Of a stretch of 23,588 nucleotides of DNA, positions 10,621 to 18,993 are shown piece by piece (the first letter of the stretch is position 1; each line of letters starts with the position of its first letter). Origin of the DNA: Coprinopsis marcescibilis. Lineage: Eukaryota > Basidiomycota > Agaricomycetes > Agaricales > Psathyrellaceae. The DNA is taken from NCBI GenBank assembly GCA_004369085.1, contig ML210471.1, forward strand, positions 1-23,588. The letters run 5' to 3'. The position numbers were made by a program, and so were the translations under genes. The notes under the pieces are model-generated. The model saw only the letters and a list, made by a program, of their open reading frames with translations, was not told the DNA's origin and searched no databases.

Positions 10621-11003
10621 TGTTGAACTTAGAATGATTGACTACACTTATGTCAGATGTATGACTAAGTGAATATGCTGATGTCATATACATGACTAAA
10701 GTATTACAAACCATGACACATCCACCTGTGTCATGATTACTCATATCAACTCATACTTGAGTCTAGACTATGCTGGAACATTCTAGCAATGTCTATTTAT
10801 ATATTTACTTATCACATGTAGCATGTAACTTGGTTAATAACATGCTTGTAGAATAGGTATATAAGGGCTGTAGTTTAGCCCTATACAAATCATACCTCTT
10901 GCCTCTTAACTACATTCTACTACCAGGGAAATATGTCCTACCCAGTCGTGTACATTGGCCTCCTGCTTGCCTGCACATTAGCTGTGCTCTCTGGCATTCA
11001 ACA
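10621..11003 (+). repeat. Copia 5' LTR (copy A)
   Basis: It starts TGTTGAA and ends TTCAACA, a 7-bp terminal inverted repeat. Compared with the 3' LTR it lacks about 28 bp in the R/U5 part, between two short CTYAACTAC repeats, probably a slippage or recombination deletion. The flanking Helitron sequence begins immediately to the left. Confidence 0.93.
10858..10865 (+). promoter_or_regulatory. LTR TATA box
   Basis: TATATAAG in the 5' LTR, conserved in all four LTR copies. It probably positions transcription start some 25-35 bp downstream, placing U3/R near 10890. Confidence 0.7.
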
Positions 11004-11015
11004 GGTTATGGGCCC
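11004..11015 (+). other. Primer-binding site, half-tRNA iMet type
   Basis: GGTTATGGGCCC lies directly after the LTR CA end. It is the complement of GGGCCCATAACC, the anticodon stem-loop of eukaryotic initiator tRNA-Met, not of a tRNA 3' CCA end. Priming from a cleaved initiator tRNA half is known for Drosophila copia and yeast Ty5. Confidence 0.7.
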
Positions 11016-11370
11016 TGCCAGCCCTAATATAAGTAGCCTTACATTGGCAAACTTTATTGCCTATGTGCTGGCAAATGCCCTGTGGGAAATCTTTGACTTA
11101 GATATCCGCCTAGAGCCTTTTATCAGCTTTATAAGGAATTTAGTCAATGATGGCATCCAACTGCTGCAACCGTCTCATGCGAACCATCCACAGAGACAAG
11201 AGCAAGGCCTTCAATGGCAACACAGACCTGAATGCGCCACTTGCGGCTGCAGACAGTCTGGATGCTCTGCAGCTTGACAACACGTAGAACAGCGTCAAAG
11301 CCAACATTCTGCTCCCAATGCATCCAATGCATCAAATCGATCTGGTAGATCGTCCAACAGTGGATCTCCA

Positions 11371-11786
11371 TGTTGCAAGCCAGAGAGCGCAGCAAATGCA
11401 CAGGCAAGCAGGAGGCCAATGTATACGACTGGGTAGGACATATTTACCTTGTAGTAGAAAGTAGTTAAGAGTGCTATATAGCTTAGCTAGGTGGTAGTTG
11501 AGAGGCAAGAGGTATGATTCGTATAGGGCTAAACTACAGCCCTTATATAACTATTCTACAAGTGTATTAGTAAGCAAGTTACACGCTACATGTGATAAGG
11601 AAATATATAAATAGACATTGCTAGAATGTTCTAGCGTAGTCTAGACTCAGGTATGAGTTGGTATGAGTAATGATGATGCAAGTGGATGTGTCATGGTTTG
11701 TACTACTTTAGTCATGTATATGACATCAGCATATTCACTTAGTCACTTATCTGACATAAGTGTCGTCGATCGTTCTAAGTTCAACA
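11371..11786 (-). repeat. Solo LTR (copy C), inserted in the copia leader
   Basis: A complete LTR of the same family in reverse orientation. It is bounded by TGTTGCA and TTCAACA and flanked by a perfect 5-bp duplication CTCCA (11366-11370 and 11787-11791). It has a TATA box at 11542-11549 (reverse) and retains CpG sites (CGATCG near the U3 start) that are changed to TG or CA in copies A and B. It therefore looks younger or less decayed than the host element. It presumably arose by recombination between the two LTRs of a full insertion. Confidence 0.92.
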
Positions 11787-12324
11787 CTCCAAATCCCTCT
11801 GTATCTGAAATCCAGGTTCACATCAATCGAATGGTTGATCAGATCCAGAATGCTAGCAACCGATCATCTTCAAGTTGACAACTCAGACAAATGGATGCAA
11901 GCATGCCACCTCCATATGGCACTCAGGACAGGGATTACGAAATTCCAGTGCGTGTGACGGAACCGATTGAGGAGTCATNNNNNNNNNNAGACTCAGGTAT
12001 GAGTTGGTATGAGTAATGATGATGCAAGTGGATGTGTCATGGTTTGTACTACTTTAGTCATGTATATGACATCAGCATATTCACTTAGTCACTTATCTGA
12101 CATAAGTGTCGTCGATCGTTCTAAGTTCAACACTCCAAATCCCTCTGTATCTGAAATCCAGGTTCACATCAATCGAATGGTTGATCAGATCCAGAATGCT
12201 AGCAACCGATCATCTTCAAGTTGACAACTCAGACAAATGGATGCAAGCATGCCACCTCCATATGGCACTCAGGACAGGGATTACGAAATTCCAGTGCGTG
12301 TGACGGAACCGATTGAGGAGTCAT
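11643..12324. other. Assembly gap with duplicated flanks
   Basis: Ten Ns at 11979-11988 separate two copies of the same 336-bp segment (11643-11978 and 11989-12324), which appear identical by eye. This is the signature of two contig ends that overlap but were scaffolded without merging. The second copy contains the end of the solo LTR (to 12132) and the end of ORF0. The real distance between LTR and gag is probably 346 bp shorter. Confidence 0.9.
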
Positions 12325-12350
12325 TGGAGCCAGGAGGGGTGTCTATTTGA

Positions 12351-12420
12351 TCGCATAAAATCCATCTTATTTATTTATTTATTTGTATAAATTTACTGAT
12401 CAATATTTCCTCTTCCAGAA
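12351..12420 (+). other. Leader before gag, possible intron end
   Basis: AT-rich sequence with (TTTA)n, an ACTGATC branch-like word and CTTCCAG immediately before AAATG of gag. It looks like a fungal 3' splice site. A matching 5' site is not clear (GTGTCT at about 12340 is weak), so splicing of the leader is only a possibility. Confidence 0.35.
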
Positions 12421-13578
12421 ATGTCTTCCTCTGCCCTCCATCTCATCCCCACTCTCTCTGGCAACAACTGGATTCAATGGAGTGACATGATGACCGCCTA
12501 CCTTCAAAGCCAAGGACTCTGGCTTTACGTTGATGGATCAATCAACCTGCCTCCACCGGCAAGCGAAAGTGCAAATTCAGCTGAGAAGCATGCTAACCTG
12601 CTAGCTATCTTGGATTGGAAGAAAAATGATCAAATGGTGATCAGTGCTATAACTCTCAAAATTTCACCTTCCCTCAAGGTTCATATCAAGACAAATTTGA
12701 AGGACACGTGGAACGAGCTCAAAGACAAGTTCAGATCCATTACGCATGGTACTGCATATAAATGGGTCATGAAGCTTTTGAACTTCTGCATCACTAGTAA
12801 AGAATCGCCGATGAAGGAGTTCTCCGAGCTCGATACCATCATGGGACAGGTAACAGCAAATAAGATTGATATGCCTGAATATGTAACTACGTTAATGGTG
12901 TTGCATACCTTACCCAAGAAATTCGAAGTTGTTGCTCAAACCTTTCTTCAAGAAAATCAGATGATGGATGATGCCACACTTGATAAATTGAAGAAGAAGG
13001 TGATCTTGGAATGGGAATGGCTATCCAAGCCGAAAGCACTTGCCAATTGGATCAGCACAGTCAAACCCAAAGGCCAGAACCCGACTTATACAAATCAGAA
13101 GGGTTCAAGTCATCAACTATTCCATCAGAAGCAGCAATCACAACCATCAACATCCTCTGCACTGCTGCCTGCCAACACTGGCAATCAGCAGCAACAGCCC
13201 TGCAAGAAGAAGAAGCACGGAGGACAGAAGGTTAAGGCTCACATCACTGCTGCCCAATTGGCAGCAGCAGCTTATTCATCAATCACTCTGGACGACTCTA
13301 CTATGGATATTGATATGCCCATGCTTCCCGTCCCTCAAAATCCTCCACCACCTCAACAAGCCATACACTCCACCCTGGAAATCGGCAAAAGCGGTAAAGC
13401 AGTAACATGCTATGCTAGTCTGATACGCCTTCCCACACCTATAGCCAGGGTGCTACTGCCCGCAAATGGGTCGACCAGCTTATTGGCAAGGAAACTCAAT
13501 CACCATATTTGGCGTATCAGAATGCCTGAGATCTCTGCAATAGTCTTGGAGCCCCCAAAAAAACACTCAGGCAGTTAG
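12421..13578 (+). pseudogene. Copia Gag (UBN2-type), broken at the 3' end
   Basis: ATG at 12421 begins a Gag of the copia UBN2 class: SGNNWIQWSDMM near residue 14, AILDWKKNDQMVISAITLKI (about 66-86), DTWNELKDKF (about 102) and a YVTTLMVLHTLPKKFEVVAQ segment (about 160). Gag forms the cytoplasmic particle that packages the RNA. No CCHC zinc knuckle is present. Instead a basic patch (PCKKKKHGGQKVKAH, about 260-275) may bind RNA. Up to about 13400 the frame looks genuine. After that the conserved continuation (ARKWVDQLIGKETQSPYLAY, LRQLEELIEYQHSMNEPI) is in another frame with TGA at 13527-13529, so a frameshift lies near 13380-13440. Confidence 0.88.
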
Positions 13579-14591
13579 AGGAACTCATTGAGTATCAGCA
13601 TTCGATGAACGAACCCATTTTGGACATACAAACTCCCACTGGTGCCCGCAAATGGAGCATTTCACACACTAGATCCGATAATGGCTGCTATCACACAGCA
13701 AAGAAAAGCCTCATTGATCTGATCACCGTCAGTGACACAGAAGGAGAGAAGAAGGAGTTGTATGTCTCTGATATCTACTCTGATGACAAAGACATGGTTT
13801 CACTTGGTGATCCCAAGGAAGACATGTCTTTCGTCCTGTCCACCTACTCCTTGATTCTCCCAAGAACCTGAGGATCCAAGTTGGACTAACGAGCAGAGAG
13901 AACAATGGTGGGACCAACAGGAGGATGGCAGATATCAGGCATATCTCCAAGGGTACATATTCACTTCTTATCAAGATACAGATGAACTAATGCAGGATGA
14001 TATGCAGTGATGATCCTACTATGTAGATCCAGCATCAGCTGTATCTAGTACAAGTGCTTTTATATCAGCAAGTACTACATCGTTTTATAATAATATCATT
14101 CAATCTGTGTTCTCTTCATCGTGTGATCTCTCTAAGAAACATAAGCATGATGTGCAAAATTGGATACTGGACTCAGGAGCCAGTCATCATATAACAATGG
14201 ACCTGGATGACTTAGCAGATTACAAAGAAGCTAATGGCGAAGTAGGAACTGCTGGTAAATCAGCTTTGCTGCAGATCAAAGGTGTTGGGACCGCCTTCCT
14301 GCAAATGCTAATTGGTAATAAATTAAGCACCATCTGCATACATCCAGTACTATATATACCTAAACTCTTTATTCAATTATTATTGGTAGGAGTATTTCTG
14401 AAAGACGAACACAGCCTAATGGGAAACCTAAGGCACATGTCACTTCAGAAGGTAGAATCAAAAGATCTGAGCATTATTGCTTGTCCAAGAGTAATTGGAC
14501 AGACCATATTTTGGGTTCATATGCATACATCTGCATTTGCAACTTTGTCTGTCAACAAGGCAACAACCAATATGGTAGATTATGAAATTTT
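13579..14591 (+). pseudogene. Copia Gag-Pol linker and protease
   Basis: The linker (13579-14106) is readable in two successive frames, with acidic, Tyr- and Gln-rich sequence such as NEQREQWWDQQEDGRYQAYL. Stops lie at 13869-13871 and after MQDDMQ (about 14010). The aspartic protease follows with WILDSGASHHIT (about 14160); the D-S-G triad is the retroviral-type active site that cleaves the polyprotein. The frame continues to VDYEI, where the KDZ element is inserted at 14592. Residues past this point in the open frame to 14655 are transposon sequence. Confidence 0.82.
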
Positions 14592-14620
14592 GAGTACATT
14601 ACACTCACCCACCACTCTCT

Positions 14621-14851
14621 GTAGAGTCTTCGGAGACTTTGTGAAGACTCTTTGAGGACTATGTTAAGACTTTACAGAGTCTTTGTGAAGAGTCTTCAAG
14701 GATTGTATGAAGACTCTTTGGAGACTTTGTGAAGAGTCTCCGATGAGTTTCTGAAGAGTCTTCAAAGAGTCTCTGAAGAGTCTGTGAAGAGTCTCTATAC
14801 AATCCTCAAAGAGTCTTCACAAAGTCTCTGAAGACTCTCCAAGGTCCTCAT
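14621..14851. repeat. Left subterminal array of AGTCTTC-like words
   Basis: Repeated GAAGAGTCT, GAGTCTTCA and AAGACTCTT words in both orientations, often palindromic. They are candidate transposase-binding sites of the KDZ mini-element. Confidence 0.8.
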
Positions 14852-14905
14852 AATATTCATGAATACTGTATTTTTAGGAATTGTTTAGTAGAACATGAAA
14901 AATAA

Positions 14906-15385
14906 GTCTTTGGAACAGATGGTGTAATCTTAGCTGCAGATAATCATTCCTGCTCTGAGTGCACTCATGCTTACAATACTACATCAGACATCTTGGATGG
15001 AGAGCCAGTTCCAATAAAGGTTGATAATGCAGGGTTGGTAAATATAGCTGTGGTAGATGGAGTTGTGTTTGGGCCAACACACTGCACTTTCAAGGGATAC
15101 ACAGCAGCTCTTGATAAATATTCGGGTGCTTCATTCTGCACTGCTCATAAGGCAGAGTGGGGAAACATGTCATGTTATGGACTATGATGGAGTATGTGTA
15201 GAAAGGATGAAAGCCTGTCTGGAGCATCAGGAGGTTGGGAGAAAGTGGCAGAGGGAACATAGCTATACATAGAGTACAGCAGGCCTTGTAGCAACCTGGC
15301 GATCAGAATGACTGGAGAAGAGTTGCACAGTGCAATTAGAAGTCCCATGACAAGCCTGAAGAGGAGGAGCAAGAGGAAGTTTCCC
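14906..15385 (+). pseudogene. KDZ-associated CxC5/CxC6-type zinc-binding fragment
   Basis: Frame 14906-15187 reads FGTDGVILAADNHSCSECTH, then VVDGVVFGPTHCTF and GASFCTAHKAEWGNMSC. This is the HxCxxCTH and GPTHC...FC..H pattern of the cysteine clusters found in fungal KDZ transposase proteins (Iyer et al. class). After a frame change near 15180 the match continues as KACLEHQEVGRKW and, past more stops, a SHDKPEEEEQEE-like tail to about 15385. One expected Cys (in FKGYTAAL, where C would be normal) is Tyr. The catalytic transposase domain is absent, so this is a relic carried inside a mini-element. Confidence 0.7.
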
Positions 15386-15387
15386 AC

Positions 15388-15491
15388 TACTCACAAAGTC
15401 TTTGAAGAGTCTTTGAGGACTTTGTGAAGACTTTGTGAAGAGTCTTCAGACAGTCTGAAGACTTTACAGAGACTCTGTGGAGACCCTGCGA
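15388..15491. repeat. Right subterminal array of AGTCTTC-like words
   Basis: The counterpart of the left array next to the right terminal repeat of the KDZ mini-element: AAAGTCTTTGAAGAGTCTTT and variants. Confidence 0.8.
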
Positions 15492-15518
15492 AGAGTGGTG
15501 GGCCAGTGTAAAGTGTAG

Positions 15519-16987
15519 GAAATTTTTCATCAACATTTTGGACACCCATCAAAAGATGTGTTGATGAAAGCTCAAGATCATACAAGATCTTTCCCCAAAG
15601 GAATTGAGTTTCCCAAAGGCAACCCCATATGCTGAGGATGCGCACTTGGAAAAATGCCAGCAGCGTCATTTCCGCCGTCTGACACTCATGTGACTCAACC
15701 CTTTGAAAAGATTCATAGTGATCTAAAGGAATTTCCTGTGATTTCCTATCACTGCTACAAGTATATCATCACCTTCTTGGACGACTTCACTTCCCATTTA
15801 TGGATTTTCTTCCTGAAAGAGAAGAGTGAAGTGCTGACAAAGCTAAAAGACTTCATCGTCTATGTGCGGACTCAGTATAATACAACAGTGAAAACTGTCA
15901 TGTTCAATTATGGTGGTGAATACAAGTCCCTGAAACTCAACCAGTTTCTTCGGGAAAATGGCATCAAAACAATGTCATCAGTACCAAGAATTCCCAAACA
16001 AAATGGTAGAGGAGAGCATATACACCACACTATCATGGACAAGGGGGAGCCATTGCAACATAATGAGCATGCTCCTAGTAGCTGGTGGGAATTCTCAGTT
16101 GGATATGCTATGCATGTCTACAATAGGACTCCTATGTGATGCCTTAAATAGTGAACACCATACAAGCTTCTAAACAAAGAAGTTCCTGACATCTCACATC
16201 TTCATGTTTTTGGTTGTGGTGCCTGGGTGCACTTAACCCCTGAACAGCATAAAAATAAGCTATCGCCTAAATCAGAATTGATGTGCTTTATTGGCAATCA
16301 AGCTGGCATTAAAGGCTTCAAATTCATGTGCTTAACAAACAATCAAATTCATCTGGCTACTAAAGCCATTTTCGATGAGAAGATGTTTCCAAAACAGTCA
16401 AATGCTAAGCCAAGACACTTGACTCACATTGACAATAATTCACCTGATGACAATGATGAGCCAAATGGTAGTAGCGGCTCTGAATCACCTGCACCAGACA
16501 TGTGGCTTGATGATGATGATGATCAACTACCTGCTCCTAAACCCTTTGATAAAGGATGTCATCCAGAACCTCCAAAAGAACCATCAAACGCTCCAGATAG
16601 CACTGATGAGGATGATGTGCCTAATCCACCACTGGAACCTCCTATTGCACCACAAGAGGATGAGCAACCCCAGGATGATCAGCCACCTGGGAGACTTTGC
16701 TCTGGTCGGATTAGGATACAGCCTGCCCATCCTGGCAATATCTATGGTGACGAATGCCCTGGAGTTATTCTCCAGAAAACAGATCATGAGACAGCATGGA
16801 AGAAAATTGTCAGCGATACTGACAGTAGCTCCCAGAAGGGTCGCTTGGCAACCAAGTTGCAAAATCCTGGACACAACTTGGATTCTGAACGTGCTGATTA
16901 TAGCACTCATGCATCTGCAGTAGACACAACGGAGGATGCATGGTTAACCAAATTATGCTGTGAAGGGGAGTTGAATTATGCAATTAT
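15519..16987 (+). pseudogene. Copia integrase and acidic linker
   Basis: The GAG-pre-integrase motif (FHQHFGHPS, about 15525) is followed by C-x-GC at 15630-15641, where x is a TGA stop. The rve core has HSDLKEFP (first Asp, about 15720), FLDDFTSHLWIFFLKEK, and NYGGEYKSLKLNQFLRENGI where copia normally has SDNGGEY. The second catalytic Asp therefore appears to be Asn. NGRGEHIHHTI supplies the Glu. More stops lie at 16137-16139, 16149-16151 and 16152-16154. From 16227 an open frame continues with HLTPEQHKNKLSPKSE (capsid-distal integrase tail) and a long Asp/Pro/Glu-rich linker to the RT, with a frameshift near 16985. Integration activity would be lost. Confidence 0.88.
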
Positions 16988-18550
16988 TTGCTTGCCAAAG
17001 CAGTAGATGCAAATGAACATCTGAACGCGGAACCACAAGAGTGGTCATATTGTGATATTCTGAGAATGCCAGAACCTCAGAAGCAGGAATGGACGAAGGT
17101 ATGCTTGGAAGAGCTTAGCGCTCTAGAAAAACACCAGGTCTATAGTCTTGTAGATCTTCTGAAAGGAAGAAAGACCATCAAGTATCATTGGGTCTTTGAT
17201 AAAAAGACTGATGGTTGCAAAAAGGCTCGAGTTGTAGCCAAGGGTTTCTCCCAAATAGAGGGATTAGACTATAATGAAGTCTTCTCACCAGTTGTCAGAT
17301 TTGAAAGCATTCGACTTGCACTTGCCTTATCTTCCTTAGAAGGATGGCACTCAACTGCACTGGATGTTAAGAATGCATTCCTCTATGGTCCATTAGACAA
17401 AGAAATCTATATGGAACAACCTGAAGGCTTTAAATTCAAGGGCAAAGAAGGCAAAGTCCTGCACCTTCATAAAGTCCTTTATGGATTAAAGCAAGCTGCC
17501 TTAGCCTGGTGGAAAGAACTTGCTAAATCTGTCATAGTATATTGGGATTTCATCGTCTCAATGCTGACACAGGCATCTTCATCTGCCGTAATAAGGATGG
17601 TATCGTTATCCTTGTTGCATATGTAGATGATATTATCTTCTTCAGCCGGAATCATAATCTGATGCTGAAGATGAAGACTGAGTTTATGACCAAATGGGAA
17701 TGCTGAGACCTTGGAAACCCAACAGAGTTTCTAAGGATGCAGATTAAAATTGCACACGGCAAAGTACATCTTGATCAACAAGCTTATCTTGACAAGATTG
17801 TTACCAGATTTGGCATACAAAATGCCAAGCCTGCTTGAACCCCCATGCTTGAAGGGTATAAACCACTTGCTAATACTGCGCTGGTTAATCCCAACCTCAG
17901 ATCAAAGTTTCAGTCTGTCATTGGATCCCTTCTTTACCTCATGTTGGGTACATGCCCAGACATATGCTATGCCATTACAAAACTGGCACAGTTCTCTGTG
18001 AATTCCTCGCAAGAACATCTTGATCAAGCGATGTATATCTTCAAGTACCTTTTGGGAACAAAGAATTACACTATGGTCTATGATGGAAAAAAAGGAGAAG
18101 GTCTCATTGGCTACACTGACTCCGACTATGCTGAAGATCCAAATCATTGAAGATCTATCACTGGCAATGTTGTTATGCTAGCTGGATACGCCATATCATG
18201 GTGATCATGCACACAGAAAACTGTTGCACAATCCCGCATCAAAGCAGGTCATGTGGATTAAAAATCTATTTGGCGAATTAGGCATACATCTGCCTGCTGT
18301 TCCTGTATGCTCTGATAATCAAGGAGCAATATTTGATGCTTCAAATGCTATCCAAGAGAAGTGAATCAAACACATTGATGTTCGCTATCACTACATTTGT
18401 GAATGTGTGGAGGATGGTAATATTGAAGTGTTGTTCACTCCAGGCGATGACAACCCTGCAGACATGTTCACCAAAGCCTTAGGTTGGGTGAAGTTTGAGT
18501 GTTTTTGCCAGAAGATCAGTCTAGTTATCTACTCTTCTAAGAATGCTTAG
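16988..18550 (+). pseudogene. Copia reverse transcriptase and RNase H
   Basis: The RT begins at ECY-type sequence WTKVCLEELSALEKHQVYSL and has KYHWVFDKK, KARVVAKGFSQIEGLDYNE, TALDVKNAFLYGPLDKEIYM (catalytic Asp), LYGLKQAALAWW and, after a frameshift near 17545, YVDD (17620-17631). Downstream are DLGNPTEFLRMQI, YLDKIVTRFGI, SVIGSLLYLMLGTCPDICYA and the RNase H part: GYTDSDYAEDP, then CSDNQGAIFDASN and IKHIDVRYHYI. The normal STEAEY segment is missing between AQSRIKA (about 18235) and QVMWIKNLFG, a deletion with frame change. TGA stops: 17704, 17836, 18148, 18202, 18362. The terminal stop is TAG at 18548-18550. Confidence 0.92.
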
Positions 18551-18570
18551 ATTGCCTATACTGGCAACTG

Positions 18571-18582
18571 TACAAGGGGGAG
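18571..18582 (+). other. Polypurine tract
   Basis: AAGGGGGAG directly before the 3' LTR TGTTGAA. It is the expected plus-strand primer site of the copia element. Confidence 0.8.
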
Positions 18583-18993
18583 TGTTGAACTTAGAACGGT
18601 TGACTACACTTATGTCAGATGTATGACTAAGTGAATATGCTGATGTCATATACATGACTAAAGTATTACAAACCATGACACCCTGCATTATGATTACTCA
18701 TATCAACTCATACTTGAGTCTAGACTATGCTGGAACATTCTAGCAATGTCTATTTATATATTTACATATCACATGTAGTGTGTAACTTGATTAATAACAT
18801 GCTTGTAGAATAGGTATATAAGGGCTGTAGTTTAGCCCTATACAAATCATACCTCTTGCCTCTTAACTACCACAAGCTAAGCTATCTAGCAACTCTCAAC
18901 TACATTCTACTACCAGGTAAATATGTCCTATCCAGTCATGTACATTGGCCTCCTGCTTGCCTGCACATTAGCTGCACTCTCTGGCATTCAACA
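18583..18993 (+). repeat. Copia 3' LTR (copy B)
   Basis: A full-length LTR, TGTTGAA to TTCAACA, with TATATAAG at 18815-18822. It keeps the 28-bp segment missing from the 5' LTR. The first part of ORF0 ([20 protein letters not shown]) is present and open. Immediately to the right the Helitron helicase resumes. Confidence 0.93.

Larger units (their letters stand above)
10933..12350 (+). pseudogene. ORF0: extra frame upstream of gag, interrupted
   Basis: A frame opens with ATG inside the 5' LTR and continues in register through the LTR end, the primer-binding site and the leader to a TGA at 12348-12350. Without the solo LTR and the assembly duplication it spans 651 nt (216 codons plus stop), with two internal TGA stops (11275-11277; 11876-11878, repeated at 12222-12224). 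In order: a hydrophobic N-terminus ([15 protein letters not shown]) like a signal anchor; an amphipathic region (FIAYVLANALWEIFDL); a Cys cluster (CATCGCRQSGC); an Asn/Ser/Gln-rich stretch; and PPPY (12252-12263). Excising the solo LTR and one CTCCA copy keeps the frame. I recognise no family. It could be a chance frame, but its length and conservation in the LTR copies argue for coding. Confidence 0.5.
14592..15518 (+). mobile_element. KDZ (Zisupton-like) non-autonomous DNA transposon
   Basis: A 927-bp insertion within the copia pol frame. It is flanked by an exact 8-bp duplication GAAATTTT (14584-14591 and 15519-15526). The imperfect inverted ends (about 27 bp) share TTACACT and CCCACCACTCT: left 14592-14619, right 15489-15518. 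Deleting it with one duplication restores the copia frame (DYEI then FHQHFGHPSKDVLM, the GAG-pre-integrase motif), which proves the boundaries. Subterminal arrays of GAGTCTTCA words and an internal KDZ zinc-binding fragment assign it to the KDZ superfamily, for which 8-bp duplications are known. Confidence 0.85.
10621..18993 (+). mobile_element. Ty1/copia LTR retrotransposon, degenerate, nested in the Helitron
   Basis: The element has two LTRs in direct orientation (10621-11003 and 18583-18993), a primer-binding site, Gag, protease, integrase, RT and RNase H in copia order, and a polypurine tract. Excluding the solo LTR, the KDZ element and the assembly duplication, it would be about 6.7 kb. 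The flanks are CAATG (10616-10620) and CAACA (18994-18998), a 5-bp duplication with two transitions. Removing the element plus one copy restores the Helitron helicase frame. By eye the two LTRs differ by roughly a dozen substitutions plus indels, so it is not recent. Confidence 0.93.

Noticed and set aside
11144..11419. Minus-strand frame in the copia leader
   Set aside because: It straddles the solo LTR junction at 11371, so it cannot be an ancestral gene.
12009..12224. Apparent duplicated small gene (identical to 11663-11878)
   Set aside because: Both copies are part of the assembly duplication and combine antisense LTR with a piece of ORF0.
16429..16923. Second long frame over the pol linker
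   Set aside because: Shadow of the acidic Asp/Pro-rich linker, which is in frame with integrase; the shadow is Met/Leu/His-rich with no motif.
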